Positions 9,209 to 17,620 of a DNA stretch of 64,000 bases are shown one piece after another. Below the pieces are notes generated by a model that was not told where the DNA came from, ran no database searches, and saw only the letters and a program-made list of their open reading frames with translations. The translations under genes were made by a program, and so were the position numbers. This stretch comes from Chitinophagaceae bacterium DXS (GTDB lineage Bacteria; Bacteroidota; Bacteroidia; Chitinophagales; Chitinophagaceae), in NCBI GenBank assembly GCA_030345135.1, contig CP128386.1, positions 5,484,209 to 5,548,208 on the forward strand. Reading direction: 5' to 3'. How positions within the stretch are numbered: the first letter of the stretch is position 1; each line of letters opens with the position of its first letter.

Positions 9209-10063
9209 TTACATAGCTATTGCTCGTTGGTGATCCGTGCTTGTTGAGATCGCCTCCCATTCCTGGATTTCCCTGGAGATTAATTCGATCTTTTCACGAA
9301 TGTTCTTTACTGCGTCCGTTCCTACCGGTAGGTGCAACGGCGGATTTTTACTGGCCGCTAATTGCAGTATAACACCGGCAAGTTTGGCCGGGTCACCAGG
9401 CTGGCTACCATGCAAATGAGTCATATGTCCCCTGATGACGCCTACGGTATCCTTGTAGGCATCTAAGATGATGGCTGAGCCCTGGTAGGAATCCGTTGAT
9501 ACAAAATCGGTAGAAAACAACCCCGGAGCAACAGCGGTTACTTTGATGCCAATCGGTGCCAGCTCGGTGGCGAGCCCCTCAGAGATACCCTCGACGGCAT
9601 ATTTGGTTGCACCATACAAACCGAAGCCCGGCACGTTGTTTTGATAAGCAAAAAGCGAAGAAATGTTGATAATATGACCAGCTGCCTGTTTACGCATGTG
9701 AGGCAGTACATTTCTCGTTACATTGAGCAGACCGAAGATATTGGTATCAAATTGTTTTTTGACTTCTTCTGTAGAGGCTTCCTCGGTGGCCGCCAATAGA
9801 CCATAACCTGCATTGTTAACAAGCACGTCTATTCGGCCAAAACGCTCAATCGCCGCATCAATGCCAGCCTGCACCTGGCGCTCATCGGTAACGTCCAGCG
9901 TTACGACCAGCAGCCGTTCACCAGCATCCAGTTGATTATAGACATCTGCAGCATTCTTTCTTACGGTAGCTACTACCTGGTCGCCGCTGGCCAACGCCGC
10001 TTTGGCAATTTGAAATCCGAATCCTTTGGATGCTCCGGTAATAAACCAAACTTTAGGTTTCAT
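9209..10063 (-). CDS. Short-chain dehydrogenase/reductase (SDR)
   Basis: 284 aa, classical SDR. A Rossmann nucleotide-binding motif (TGASKGFG, residues 9-16) is followed by NNAG, a catalytic Ser in NISSLFAYQ and the YxxxK pair in YGATKYA. Basic residues after the second strand (TVRKNA) would fit NADP. Substrate unknown; this subgroup often carries oxidoreductases of uncertain role. It lies downstream of a TetR-type gene in the same direction, and a TetR-like palindrome sits 40 nt upstream of its ATG, so it is probably the repressor's target. Confidence 0.9.
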   Translation of the reverse strand: MKPKVWFITGASKGFGFQIAKAALASGDQVVATVRKNAADVYNQLDAGERLLVVTLDVTDERQVQAGIDAAIERFGRIDVLVNNAGYGLLAATEEASTEEVKKQFDTNIFGLLNVTRNVLPHMRKQAAGHIINISSLFAYQNNVPGFGLYGATKYAVEGISEGLATELAPIGIKVTAVAPGLFSTDFVSTDSYQGSAIILDAYKDTVGVIRGHMTHLHGSQPGDPAKLAGVILQLAASKNPPLHLPVGTDAVKNIREKIELISREIQEWEAISTSTDHQRAIAM

Positions 10064-10102
10064 AACATATGTATTTAAATTTTACAAAATCGAGTGATTA
10101 AA

Positions 10103-10124
10103 TAAATGACCGATCGGTCATTTA
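10103..10124. promoter_or_regulatory. TetR-type operator upstream of the SDR gene
   Basis: A perfect 22-bp palindrome with core ATGACCGATCGGTCAT, between the TetR-type stop and the SDR start. The same core recurs upstream of the TetR-type gene. The GACCGATCGGTC core resembles sites bound by many TetR/AcrR repressors. Assignment to this repressor is inference from position and repetition. Confidence 0.75.
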
Positions 10125-10138
10125 GTAAGCAAAAAAAA

Positions 10139-10726
10139 TTATTTCAATTGCTCATCAATCATTGCTTTGAGATATTTGACGATAATTTTCATTTTATTGT
10201 TGTTGCCGGCCACCCGTGACATTACCACGCCGCCCTCTATCATGGCAAACATTATGGTGGCAAACTCACGGGGACTCTTGTCTGACGAAAACTCTCCCGA
10301 TTCGGTTCCCCGCTCAATGATATTAACTATGGTCTTTTGGGCACGCTCTATCGCAGTCAATATCTGCTTATTGATAGCTGGATTCGTATCATCAGCCTCC
10401 ATACCAAAATTGATCATGGGGCAACCCCCTTCCACCGGAGGGTACATTACATTGGTCAATATATCTATGAATGCAAGAAGTTTACCTTTCGCGGTAGGAA
10501 CTTTACTGATTGCTGCTGAAACCTTCTTATCGAGCAGCTGGAGGTTGTAGTCAACAACCGCCTGCGCCAGCTGCTCCTTATCTTTAAAATGTACGTACAA
10601 ACTACCTTTAGAAAGCTTCGTGACCGCCATAATATCACTCATAGCCGTAGCTTCGATCCCCTTTTTGTTGAAAAGTGGCGCCGATCGCTCAATTATGAAT
10701 TGCCTTGTTTGCGCAGCTTTAGACAT
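10139..10726 (-). CDS. TetR/AcrR family transcriptional repressor
   Basis: 195 aa. The N-terminal HTH (about residues 8-55) reads FIIERSAPLFNKKGIEATAM then SKGSLYVHFKDKEQLAQAV, typical of TetR. The C-terminal helical ligand domain is of the type seen in repressors of electrophile or drug responses, but no ligand can be named. It is bracketed by two copies of one palindrome, 28 nt upstream of its own ATG and upstream of the SDR gene, which implies autoregulation plus control of that gene. Confidence 0.92.
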   Translation of the reverse strand: MSKAAQTRQFIIERSAPLFNKKGIEATAMSDIMAVTKLSKGSLYVHFKDKEQLAQAVVDYNLQLLDKKVSAAISKVPTAKGKLLAFIDILTNVMYPPVEGGCPMINFGMEADDTNPAINKQILTAIERAQKTIVNIIERGTESGEFSSDKSPREFATIMFAMIEGGVVMSRVAGNNNKMKIIVKYLKAMIDEQLK

Positions 10727-10753
10727 ATAAACAAAATAATTTCCTCACAAAAT

Positions 10754-10771
10754 AATGACCGATCGGTCATT
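10754..10771. promoter_or_regulatory. TetR-type operator upstream of the tetR-type gene
   Basis: A perfect 18-bp palindrome, AATGACCGATCGGTCATT, 28 nt upstream of the repressor's ATG. It matches the 18-bp core of the site at 10103-10124. It likely serves autorepression. Confidence 0.75.
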
Positions 10772-10876
10772 TTACAAAATAAATTTTATTTTCTTGTCTA
10801 TTATTTAACTTTCTAAAGACGAAACACTCCGGGTGCCCATTTATTTAATAGGCGCGGATGTTTAGGCGGGTATTTG

Positions 10877-12304
10877 TTACCGAACCTGCGAAAGATAAAA
10901 ATCTTTGTCAACAGCACTCAGGATAAAGTCTACAATTGGTGTAGGATTAGGAAAACTATGCGGGTGATGCCTGAATCCTTTCTTGATTATTACTTTCACT
11001 TCTCCGCCATCTGCTTTCATTTTTTCCTGAAATGGAATGGCTTGTTCGCCGGGCGGTACGTATTCATCATTCTCTGCGCAAAGTATCAGAATAGGATAAT
11101 GTCCCTTCGAAATTAATTTTGTTTTATCGATAGGACTACCCTTAAAGTTCTGAATATCTTCTTTTGTTTTAAGATGGTAGGCGTTCATGAAATCTTTTGT
11201 CATCTGGCTAATATCTTTATCCATGTCCCTTGCCAGCACTCTGCAATCCAGCAGCGGATTATCGACGTACACCGCACTTACCTTGCCGGGATTCGCTGCA
11301 GCCCAGTTAAGCGCATACACGCCGCCACGACTCATTCCTTCCATCACTCCTTTTTGACCAAGCCCAGCTTTACGAAGTGTCGCATAAAATTTATTCCAGG
11401 TTGAAATTGCGACGTTATTGCCCATGAGTTCTGCAACATCACAGTAAATGAGGTGAAAGCCACGCTCCAACAGGGCTATATCCGTTTGGGGCTCATGCGC
11501 CCAAAATCTCGCGCGCCAAATCCAGGGTTTGCCTTTAGCCACACGTTTTGGCTGTACAACTTTACAATCGTGTCCATTAATTTTAAATTCGGCACACCGA
11601 TAACCATTGAAATCAGTAGTAGTGAATGGTTGTTTAAAGTTCGTGAACAGATCAAACTGCTCGTCCATGTTTTGGGTAATCTGTTGAAACAATCTTTTAG
11701 CAATGATTTCCGCACCATCTTTATTTGGATGAATTTTATCAGCGAACAATTCCGGTTTATCTGTTAACAGGGAGTGAATGTCAAGTAGCTCCACTCCTTC
11801 CCCGTATGCTGCTTTTTGAATACGTGGTATCACTTCCTCCACAATTGTTTTATCCCAAATTTGCATGGTATCTGTTTCAAATGATTTGAGCGGCAACAAC
11901 ACAATCACCCTGGGATGAGAAGACAATGAAGTAAAGGAATGGATCATGTCGCGCGTATCCTGCTCCAACTCGTTATAGAAAGAACGATTGATCGCTTTTG
12001 CATCATTTCCGCCAAGATCAACGAAAACAATATCAGGGCTGCTTTTTAGCGCCGCTTTGTAAGCGTCGGTGTTCCAGTAAGGGTAGTTGCCATGCTTCAG
12101 CATGGTGGTACTACTCTCACCAAAATTGCCGACTATATAATTTTCCCCAAGCAATGCCTGCAACTGACCGGGAAAAGAATTATCCTTACGATTATCAATC
12201 CTTGCACCTTCCGTAATGCTCGCGCCAATGCAGGTAATGCGCTTCACCTGGGCTTGTGCAATTATGCTTAGAAAAAACAATGCACTGGTAAATATTTTCT
12301 TCAT
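10877..12304 (-). CDS. Two-domain exported esterase: SGNH/GDSL hydrolase fused to alpha/beta hydrolase
   Basis: 475 aa from the ATG at 12304 (MKKIFTSALFFLSIIAQAQ, signal peptide; the longer frame adds nine residues before it). Domain 1 (about 22-215) is an SGNH hydrolase: GASITEG with Ser29, block III VDLGGNDAK, block V HPNKDGA. Domain 2 (about 225-475) is an alpha/beta hydrolase: nucleophile elbow GMSRGG, an acid-loop candidate AENDEYVPPG and a late His in KGFRHHPHSFP. In a xylan or pectin-type PUL such proteins usually remove acetyl or other ester groups. It is the last PUL2 gene on this strand, 132 nt after the GH71/99-like gene. Confidence 0.82.
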   Translation of the reverse strand: MKKIFTSALFFLSIIAQAQVKRITCIGASITEGARIDNRKDNSFPGQLQALLGENYIVGNFGESSTTMLKHGNYPYWNTDAYKAALKSSPDIVFVDLGGNDAKAINRSFYNELEQDTRDMIHSFTSLSSHPRVIVLLPLKSFETDTMQIWDKTIVEEVIPRIQKAAYGEGVELLDIHSLLTDKPELFADKIHPNKDGAEIIAKRLFQQITQNMDEQFDLFTNFKQPFTTTDFNGYRCAEFKINGHDCKVVQPKRVAKGKPWIWRARFWAHEPQTDIALLERGFHLIYCDVAELMGNNVAISTWNKFYATLRKAGLGQKGVMEGMSRGGVYALNWAAANPGKVSAVYVDNPLLDCRVLARDMDKDISQMTKDFMNAYHLKTKEDIQNFKGSPIDKTKLISKGHYPILILCAENDEYVPPGEQAIPFQEKMKADGGEVKVIIKKGFRHHPHSFPNPTPIVDFILSAVDKDFYLSQVR

Positions 12305-12436
12305 TATGATTCTTTTTTTGTCCCGCGGCACGTTATGACCAGATCTAACTGATTTACGCCGTTTTAAGGCCTTGTATCAGGGAAAGCGAGTGTATTCATC
12401 CGTCCGGCAAACCTATTTTCAATTATTTCACCTTTT

Positions 12437-13732
12437 TCACTCAACAGGCTTGGTTGGCCTGGTTGCAGTCAGCGGAATTTGGCCTTTCAGCATTTTTCCT
12501 CCATCGTTTGTTAAACGCAAATAATAATCAGATGAGCAAGCGGTTCCATCTTCATCCAGTGAAACGAAGCCGGCTCCGGCAGGCACGTCCGCTTGCGTTG
12601 CTGCCGTCTTTGCAATCTGGTTGCTTTCGTTGTATTCATCAAACATGGAAATATAAATGCCTTGTACGCCTAAACGAATCATGTTGTAAAATTGTCTCCA
12701 CATGAAATCGCCATGGACCCGCTGTTTCGCCTGGAGGTCGCCTGGCAAAACGCAAGGTTGATAATCTATGCCATTGGCCTTACAGAATGCGAGGTCCGGG
12801 GTATTTACGTTGATGTAGAAATTATCTTCATCAATAATTGTTCCCATACGACCAACCATCCATGGAGAAAGCATATTGAAGGCTTTGTAAACGCTGATAA
12901 AACCTCCTCTTGAATCACTGTTTTGATCGCGCCAGTGAGTAGGCACACCGCCAATTACATAACAACCCTCGTCCTTGAAGAACTTGATCACATCGAGACA
13001 TTGTGTTGTGGTAAAGTTGTGGTTGTTATCGTTAAAGCCAAATCCCCATATACAAACCACAGGTTTGCCATTTTGTTTTGCATACATGGGAGATGAAGTG
13101 TAGGCTTTCATTTTCCGGGTCCAGTCGTCCTTCATTTCAGTTTGCATGTTTGTCCAGCCGCTAACGTCGTACATAATGTAAAACTTCACACCATATTTTT
13201 CGGCAGATGTTTTTACTTTCACTGTAATTGCATCGCGGATGGGACCTTCACCACCGGTTGGATTAAAACGCTGCAATGCAGCGCAATCAATACCATATTG
13301 CTTCATCCATGAAAACTGCACATCAACGGTTTGGTCATCGTAAGATGAGAAGAGCGTAGCGGGCTCGCCACTATTCAGGTTTGCAAAAGCAGTAGGATAT
13401 TTGTGTGTGTAATCATTCATGTCGGGCCACGACACCATGCCTTTGTTTGTTGGTGAAGGAATTTTGGACCAATCCTGCGTCCAGTGCCACCAGCCATTGA
13501 TCGGAGAGTTGTCGCCGGTACAGGCAAACCACCCCTGGTAACCCACCGTTATTTTACCCACCACATCACCGGCTGGCGAAGGCCAGGTTATAGGATTTGT
13601 TCCTCCACCGTTGCCTCCATTGTTGCCACCATTGTTTCCGTTTGGATTGGTAACAGGAGTGCTCTTTGAACAAGCTGCAAAAAGAATAATTGCAGTCGAT
13701 ATGCTTAGAGATAGCCTAACTATTTCTTTCAT
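12437..13732 (-). CDS. GH71/GH99-like glycoside hydrolase lipoprotein
   Basis: 431 aa. The lipobox ends at Cys21 (FAACSKS), followed by an Asn/Gly-rich linker (about 30-47) that extends the enzyme from the membrane. The catalytic region starts with GKITVGYQGWFACTGDN and includes WWHWTQDW, MKQYGIDCAALQRF, YIMYDVSGW and a C-terminal MFDEYNESNQ, features of the GH71/99-like family found in Bacteroidota PULs. GH99 enzymes are endo-acting on alpha-mannosides, but the activity here is unproven. It lies 18 nt downstream of a GH43 gene, in the same operon. Confidence 0.75.
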   Translation of the reverse strand: MKEIVRLSLSISTAIILFAACSKSTPVTNPNGNNGGNNGGNGGGTNPITWPSPAGDVVGKITVGYQGWFACTGDNSPINGWWHWTQDWSKIPSPTNKGMVSWPDMNDYTHKYPTAFANLNSGEPATLFSSYDDQTVDVQFSWMKQYGIDCAALQRFNPTGGEGPIRDAITVKVKTSAEKYGVKFYIMYDVSGWTNMQTEMKDDWTRKMKAYTSSPMYAKQNGKPVVCIWGFGFNDNNHNFTTTQCLDVIKFFKDEGCYVIGGVPTHWRDQNSDSRGGFISVYKAFNMLSPWMVGRMGTIIDEDNFYINVNTPDLAFCKANGIDYQPCVLPGDLQAKQRVHGDFMWRQFYNMIRLGVQGIYISMFDEYNESNQIAKTAATQADVPAGAGFVSLDEDGTACSSDYYLRLTNDGGKMLKGQIPLTATRPTKPVE

Positions 13733-13750
13733 GCTGTTTTATTTTTTAAA

Positions 13751-14728
13751 TTAATTTTTCTGGATGACCATTTTAATGTTTCCGTTTGGAGTGTATGATA
13801 ACGTATCTGCACAAATGGATCTTAACCAGTCGTTACCAGATAAGGCTGAGTTATGATAAAAAGCGTACCACCGTCCTTTGAATTCTACGATAGAGCCATG
13901 ATTGGTGGAACTTCCCGTTTGATCAATATAAACACCTTTGTAGGTCCATGGACCTAAAGGATTGGCACTAACGGCATAGCGCATCCGGTTCCCTCTGTTA
14001 TTTAAGTTATAGTTATCAGCATACGACAAATAGTACATACCGTTGCGTTTATGCACCCATGTCGCTTCGTGGAAATCAATAAGGCCGGTCATATTTTTCA
14101 TGCCGCCGTCGACTTCCATCATGTTATCTTTCAATTTTCCGCCCATACATTTTCCACCACCACCGTAGTATAAATAGGCGTTTCCGTCGTCATCAACAAA
14201 TACACAGGGATCGATCAGCGATTCAAGTCCGTCAATATATTTTTGAACAACAAAATCACTTGCCGGCTTTTTACTTGTCGCTACACCTATCTTCCAGTTA
14301 TTGTTCCATGGTGCAGCGGCTGGATGAGGAAAGTAAAAATAGTAGGTTCCATTCTTGTACGCGCAATCCGGCGCCCACATAAAGTTACCTTCCGGTGTAC
14401 TCCAGGGAACCTGGCTCGCCTGCAATATCTGGCCTTCATCGTGCCAGTGTACCATATCGTCCGTTGAAAAAACGTGGTACTGATCCATGAGATCGCAACC
14501 ACGCGGGGGATTAATATCATGAGATGGATACACATACAACCTTCCATCGGCCCACACATGTGCAGAAGGATCTGCGGTATACATGCTGGTAATCAAAGGA
14601 TTTTTATGTTGAAGGACAAAGACGTCTGGCTGTCCCGCCCCTGTAGGCACCACATCTTTGGAATGAGATGAACATGCAGTGAAGAGGCTAAGAACAGCGA
14701 GTAGTCCAAAATGGCTTTTGCAAATCAT
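13751..14728 (-). CDS. GH43 family glycoside hydrolase lipoprotein (copy A)
   Basis: 325 aa, lipobox at Cys19 (FTACSS). GH43 five-blade propeller: the general-base region is TADPSAHVWADGRLYVYPSHD, the pKa-modulating Asp lies in ESLIDPCVFVDDDG, and the acid Glu in FHEATWVHKRNG. GH43 enzymes are mostly arabinofuranosidases, arabinanases or xylosidases. It is a close paralogue of the next gene upstream (14761-15768), with near-identical catalytic blocks and a 32-nt spacer, so a tandem duplication. The C-terminus is shorter than in copy B. Confidence 0.9.
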   Translation of the reverse strand: MICKSHFGLLAVLSLFTACSSHSKDVVPTGAGQPDVFVLQHKNPLITSMYTADPSAHVWADGRLYVYPSHDINPPRGCDLMDQYHVFSTDDMVHWHDEGQILQASQVPWSTPEGNFMWAPDCAYKNGTYYFYFPHPAAAPWNNNWKIGVATSKKPASDFVVQKYIDGLESLIDPCVFVDDDGNAYLYYGGGGKCMGGKLKDNMMEVDGGMKNMTGLIDFHEATWVHKRNGMYYLSYADNYNLNNRGNRMRYAVSANPLGPWTYKGVYIDQTGSSTNHGSIVEFKGRWYAFYHNSALSGNDWLRSICADTLSYTPNGNIKMVIQKN

Positions 14729-14760
14729 TTCTGTAATTAATAATTGGTTTCCATTTTCAA

Positions 14761-15768
14761 CTAATTCTTACTTACTTCTTTCTTCTCCCCTGTCACTCCT
14801 GTGGTTTGTACTACTTTCCTGATGGTACCATCCTCGTTATAAAATAATTTGTCAACACAAATTGATCTTAACCAATCCTGATGAGACAATTCACTGTTGT
14901 GATAGAAGGCATACCATTGTCCTTTGTATTCTACAATGGAACCGTGATTGGTATAGCTATCTGTAGGATCCATGTAGATGCCTTGATACTTCCATGGCCC
15001 CAATGGACCTGAACTTGTAGCATAACGCATTTGGTTATGTTTACCATCTGCGTCATGATTATCTGAATAAGACAGGTAGTAAACACCATTTCGTTTGTGT
15101 ACCCATGTTGCTTCGTGGAAATCTTCAAGACCTTCCATTTTTTGCATTTGTCCGTCAACATTCATCATGTTGTCTTTCAATTTTCCACCCATGCATTTTC
15201 CGCCGCCACCATAATAGAAATATGCCTGTCCGTCATCATCAATAAATACACAAGGATCGATCAATGATTCCAGGCCTTCGATATAGCCCTGCACTTTAAA
15301 ATCCTTTGCAGGATATTTACTTGCGGCGACACCTATCTTCCATGTGCTGTTCCATTCAGTTCCGCTTGGGTGAGGAAAATAGAAATAGTAAGTACCGTTT
15401 TTGTAAGCACAATCAGGAGCCCACATGAAACCGCCTTCTTTCCTGCCCCATGAAACCTGGCTTGATTCAAGAATCTGACCTTCATCTCGCCAGTGTACCA
15501 TGTCGGTTGTTGAGTACACATGGTATTTGTCCATTAAATCGCAGCCGCGGGCAGGTGAAACGTCGTGCGAAGGATAGACATACAATCTTCCGTCAGCCCA
15601 AACGTGTGCAGAGGGATCAGCCGTATAGATATCACGAACAATTGGATTGCCATTTGGTTTCGTAGTGTTCTTTTTTTGTGCACTGCATGAAGCACCCATT
15701 AGTAGTCCATACAAAACAGATGCGAACAGTGTACTTTTTGTAATCAGTTTTAAATAATTGAACCGCAT
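14761..15768 (-). CDS. GH43 family glycoside hydrolase lipoprotein (copy B)
   Basis: 335 aa. The signal peptide ends at a lipobox Cys28 (MGASCSAQ). It has the same GH43 blocks as copy A: TADPSAHVWADGRLYVYPSHD, LIDPCVFIDDDGQAYFYYGG, FHEATWVHKRNG. It differs by a short linker before the catalytic domain and a C-terminal extension (VVQTTGVTGEKKEVSKN). Likely a surface or periplasmic exo- or endo-acting arabinosidase/xylosidase. Separated from the glycan-binding lipoprotein gene by a 167-nt spacer that holds a long AT-rich inverted repeat. Confidence 0.9.
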   Translation of the reverse strand: MRFNYLKLITKSTLFASVLYGLLMGASCSAQKKNTTKPNGNPIVRDIYTADPSAHVWADGRLYVYPSHDVSPARGCDLMDKYHVYSTTDMVHWRDEGQILESSQVSWGRKEGGFMWAPDCAYKNGTYYFYFPHPSGTEWNSTWKIGVAASKYPAKDFKVQGYIEGLESLIDPCVFIDDDGQAYFYYGGGGKCMGGKLKDNMMNVDGQMQKMEGLEDFHEATWVHKRNGVYYLSYSDNHDADGKHNQMRYATSSGPLGPWKYQGIYMDPTDSYTNHGSIVEYKGQWYAFYHNSELSHQDWLRSICVDKLFYNEDGTIRKVVQTTGVTGEKKEVSKN

Positions 15769-15838
15769 GATGATTTCAGTTTTTTTATGAAAGGTGGTTT
15801 TCTGACACTACAATTCATGTCATCGCGAGCCAATGCAA

Positions 15839-15927
15839 AAAGTAAAAATTAAAAAGTAAAAAATAATGAGCCCAGTGGCTATTGCTAGTTCTGACACACT
15901 TCTGTCATACTTTTTAATTTTTACTTT
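15839..15927. repeat. Long AT-rich inverted repeat between two PUL2 genes
   Basis: The arm AAAGTAAAAATTAAAAAGTA at 15839-15858 is matched exactly as its reverse complement at 15908-15927, with a 49-nt spacer. Homology continues imperfectly outward (GCAAAAA at the left, TTTTTGC at the right). In RNA it would fold into a long hairpin just after the glycan-binding lipoprotein gene. Possible roles are transcript processing, partial termination or a small mobile-repeat remnant. Confidence 0.6.
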
Positions 15928-15935
15928 AGTTTTTG

Positions 15936-17588
15936 CTACCTGCCTCTTTGAACGATAATTCCATCGAGACCGAAGTTCACATCGGCAGTTGGCTTATCAG
16001 TTGGCCAGAAGAATATTTTGAAATAGTTCATCGCCGTAAGGTCTGGTCCGCCGTCGCCGGTTTGTTCACCTTCCCACATATTGAGGGATACGAGGTTCCA
16101 GCCTTTTTTCAAATTTGGAATAACCTTTGCGAGAGGCCAGCCCACACGCTTTTTATCCGGATCTTTAGAGCTGCTGAATTGTATCTGACCATCCAGTTTT
16201 AAGATTGCCGGATCAGGCACATAGAACCAGAATTGCAACTGACCATTATCAATAGTCACCTTGGTATCAATATTGTCCGGCAATGTTTTGATGAATTGTA
16301 AAAAGTCACCCCCTGCTTTAATTGTACCCTGCAAATAGCCAGCCCCTTCTTTTTGGTCCTGGGTTACAATTACAGGAGTACCCACAGTTTCCCAGCCGGT
16401 AGCATCATCGCAAGCGTCTACAACAACCGGCGCTGGTGGAGGTACCAATACAACTTTAATATCATCAAGACCAAAGTTGTAATCTGCGGCTGCCTTATCT
16501 TTTGTCCAGAAGAAGATCTTGAAATAATTCATTGCCGTTAAATCAGGGCCGCCGTCGCCTGTTATACCGCCGTCGGCAAAGTTTAATTTCAACAGGTTCC
16601 ATCCGTTTCTTAGTGTCGGAATGATTGGCGCAAGCGCCCAGCCAATGCGATTCTTATCCGGGTCTTTTGAACTGCTGAACTGAATTTGTCCATCCGCTTT
16701 CAAAACAGATACATCCTGTACATAGAACCAGAATTGCAATTGTCCCGTTAACAGTGTTGCTTTGGTGTTAAGGTTAGCCGGCAATGTTTTGATGAATTGC
16801 AGAAAATCACCTCCGCTTTTAATGGTACCCTGTAAATAACCGGCACCTTCTTTTTGGCCAGAGGTAACAATTACCGGTGTACCAACCGTTTCCCAGCCCG
16901 TGGCATCATCACAATTATCAATCCCTACACCGGTTTGTTCTCCTGCAGGACGTTTTCTTAACTGAATACCATCAATGCCGCATGTGAAATTTGCTGTTGC
17001 TTTATCAGTTGTCCAGAAGAAAATTTTAAAGTAATTCAATGAAGACATATCTGCACCACCATCGCCTGCCTCGTTGGCTTCGTTGAAATTTAAGATGATC
17101 TGATTCCATCCGTTTCTCAGGGCTGGGATAAGATCAGCCAAAGGCCAGCCATATCTTTTTGAGTCGGGCTGACCAGAGCTACTGATCTGAATCTGACCAT
17201 CTTTTTTCAATTTGCTAACATCCGGAATGTTCAGCCAAAACATTAGCTGGCCATTATCTTTGGTAAGTTTAGCATCCAGGGCAGGAGTTCTTGTTTTGAT
17301 AAATTGAAGGAAGTCATTACCAGCGGTAATAGAACCCTGAATGTAACCATTACCTTCTTTTTGTCCGGCGCTAACAACAACAGGATCACCAACTGTTTCC
17401 CAACCGGCTTTGTCATCGGCTGCATCGAACGTAACCAGTGAACTGTCTACAGGTGGAGGAGGTTCAACAGGTGGTGGCTTTAAGCCGCTTGTGTCCCTTG
17501 AAGTATATGATTCTTTCTTACACCCGTGTGCAATAAATATTCCTACTGCAAGCAGGGATGTTATAAGTATTAGTTTTGATAATTTCAT
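15936..17588 (-). CDS. Surface lipoprotein with three tandem glycan-binding-like domains (PUL2)
   Basis: 550 aa from the ATG at 17588 (lipobox Cys23, IAHGCKKES; the longer frame adds eight residues). After a Pro-rich linker (PPPVEPPPPVD) come three repeats of about 165 residues starting near 53, 221 and 391. Each opens with DDxxGWETVG and contains GDFLQFIKT-like, QIQxSSS.. DxKRxGWPLA-like and GDGGxDLTAMNYFKIFFW blocks. All-beta with many aromatic residues, it fits a carbohydrate-binding sandwich in the position normally held by SusE/SusF or another surface glycan-binding protein. No catalytic motif was seen. I do not recognise a named family; glycan binding is inferred from PUL context, architecture and aromatics. 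Confidence 0.7.
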   Translation of the reverse strand: MKLSKLILITSLLAVGIFIAHGCKKESYTSRDTSGLKPPPVEPPPPVDSSLVTFDAADDKAGWETVGDPVVVSAGQKEGNGYIQGSITAGNDFLQFIKTRTPALDAKLTKDNGQLMFWLNIPDVSKLKKDGQIQISSSGQPDSKRYGWPLADLIPALRNGWNQIILNFNEANEAGDGGADMSSLNYFKIFFWTTDKATANFTCGIDGIQLRKRPAGEQTGVGIDNCDDATGWETVGTPVIVTSGQKEGAGYLQGTIKSGGDFLQFIKTLPANLNTKATLLTGQLQFWFYVQDVSVLKADGQIQFSSSKDPDKNRIGWALAPIIPTLRNGWNLLKLNFADGGITGDGGPDLTAMNYFKIFFWTKDKAAADYNFGLDDIKVVLVPPPAPVVVDACDDATGWETVGTPVIVTQDQKEGAGYLQGTIKAGGDFLQFIKTLPDNIDTKVTIDNGQLQFWFYVPDPAILKLDGQIQFSSSKDPDKKRVGWPLAKVIPNLKKGWNLVSLNMWEGEQTGDGGPDLTAMNYFKIFFWPTDKPTADVNFGLDGIIVQRGR

Positions 17589-17620
17589 TTTGAAAAATTT
17601 TATGGCTTGCATCGGTATAA

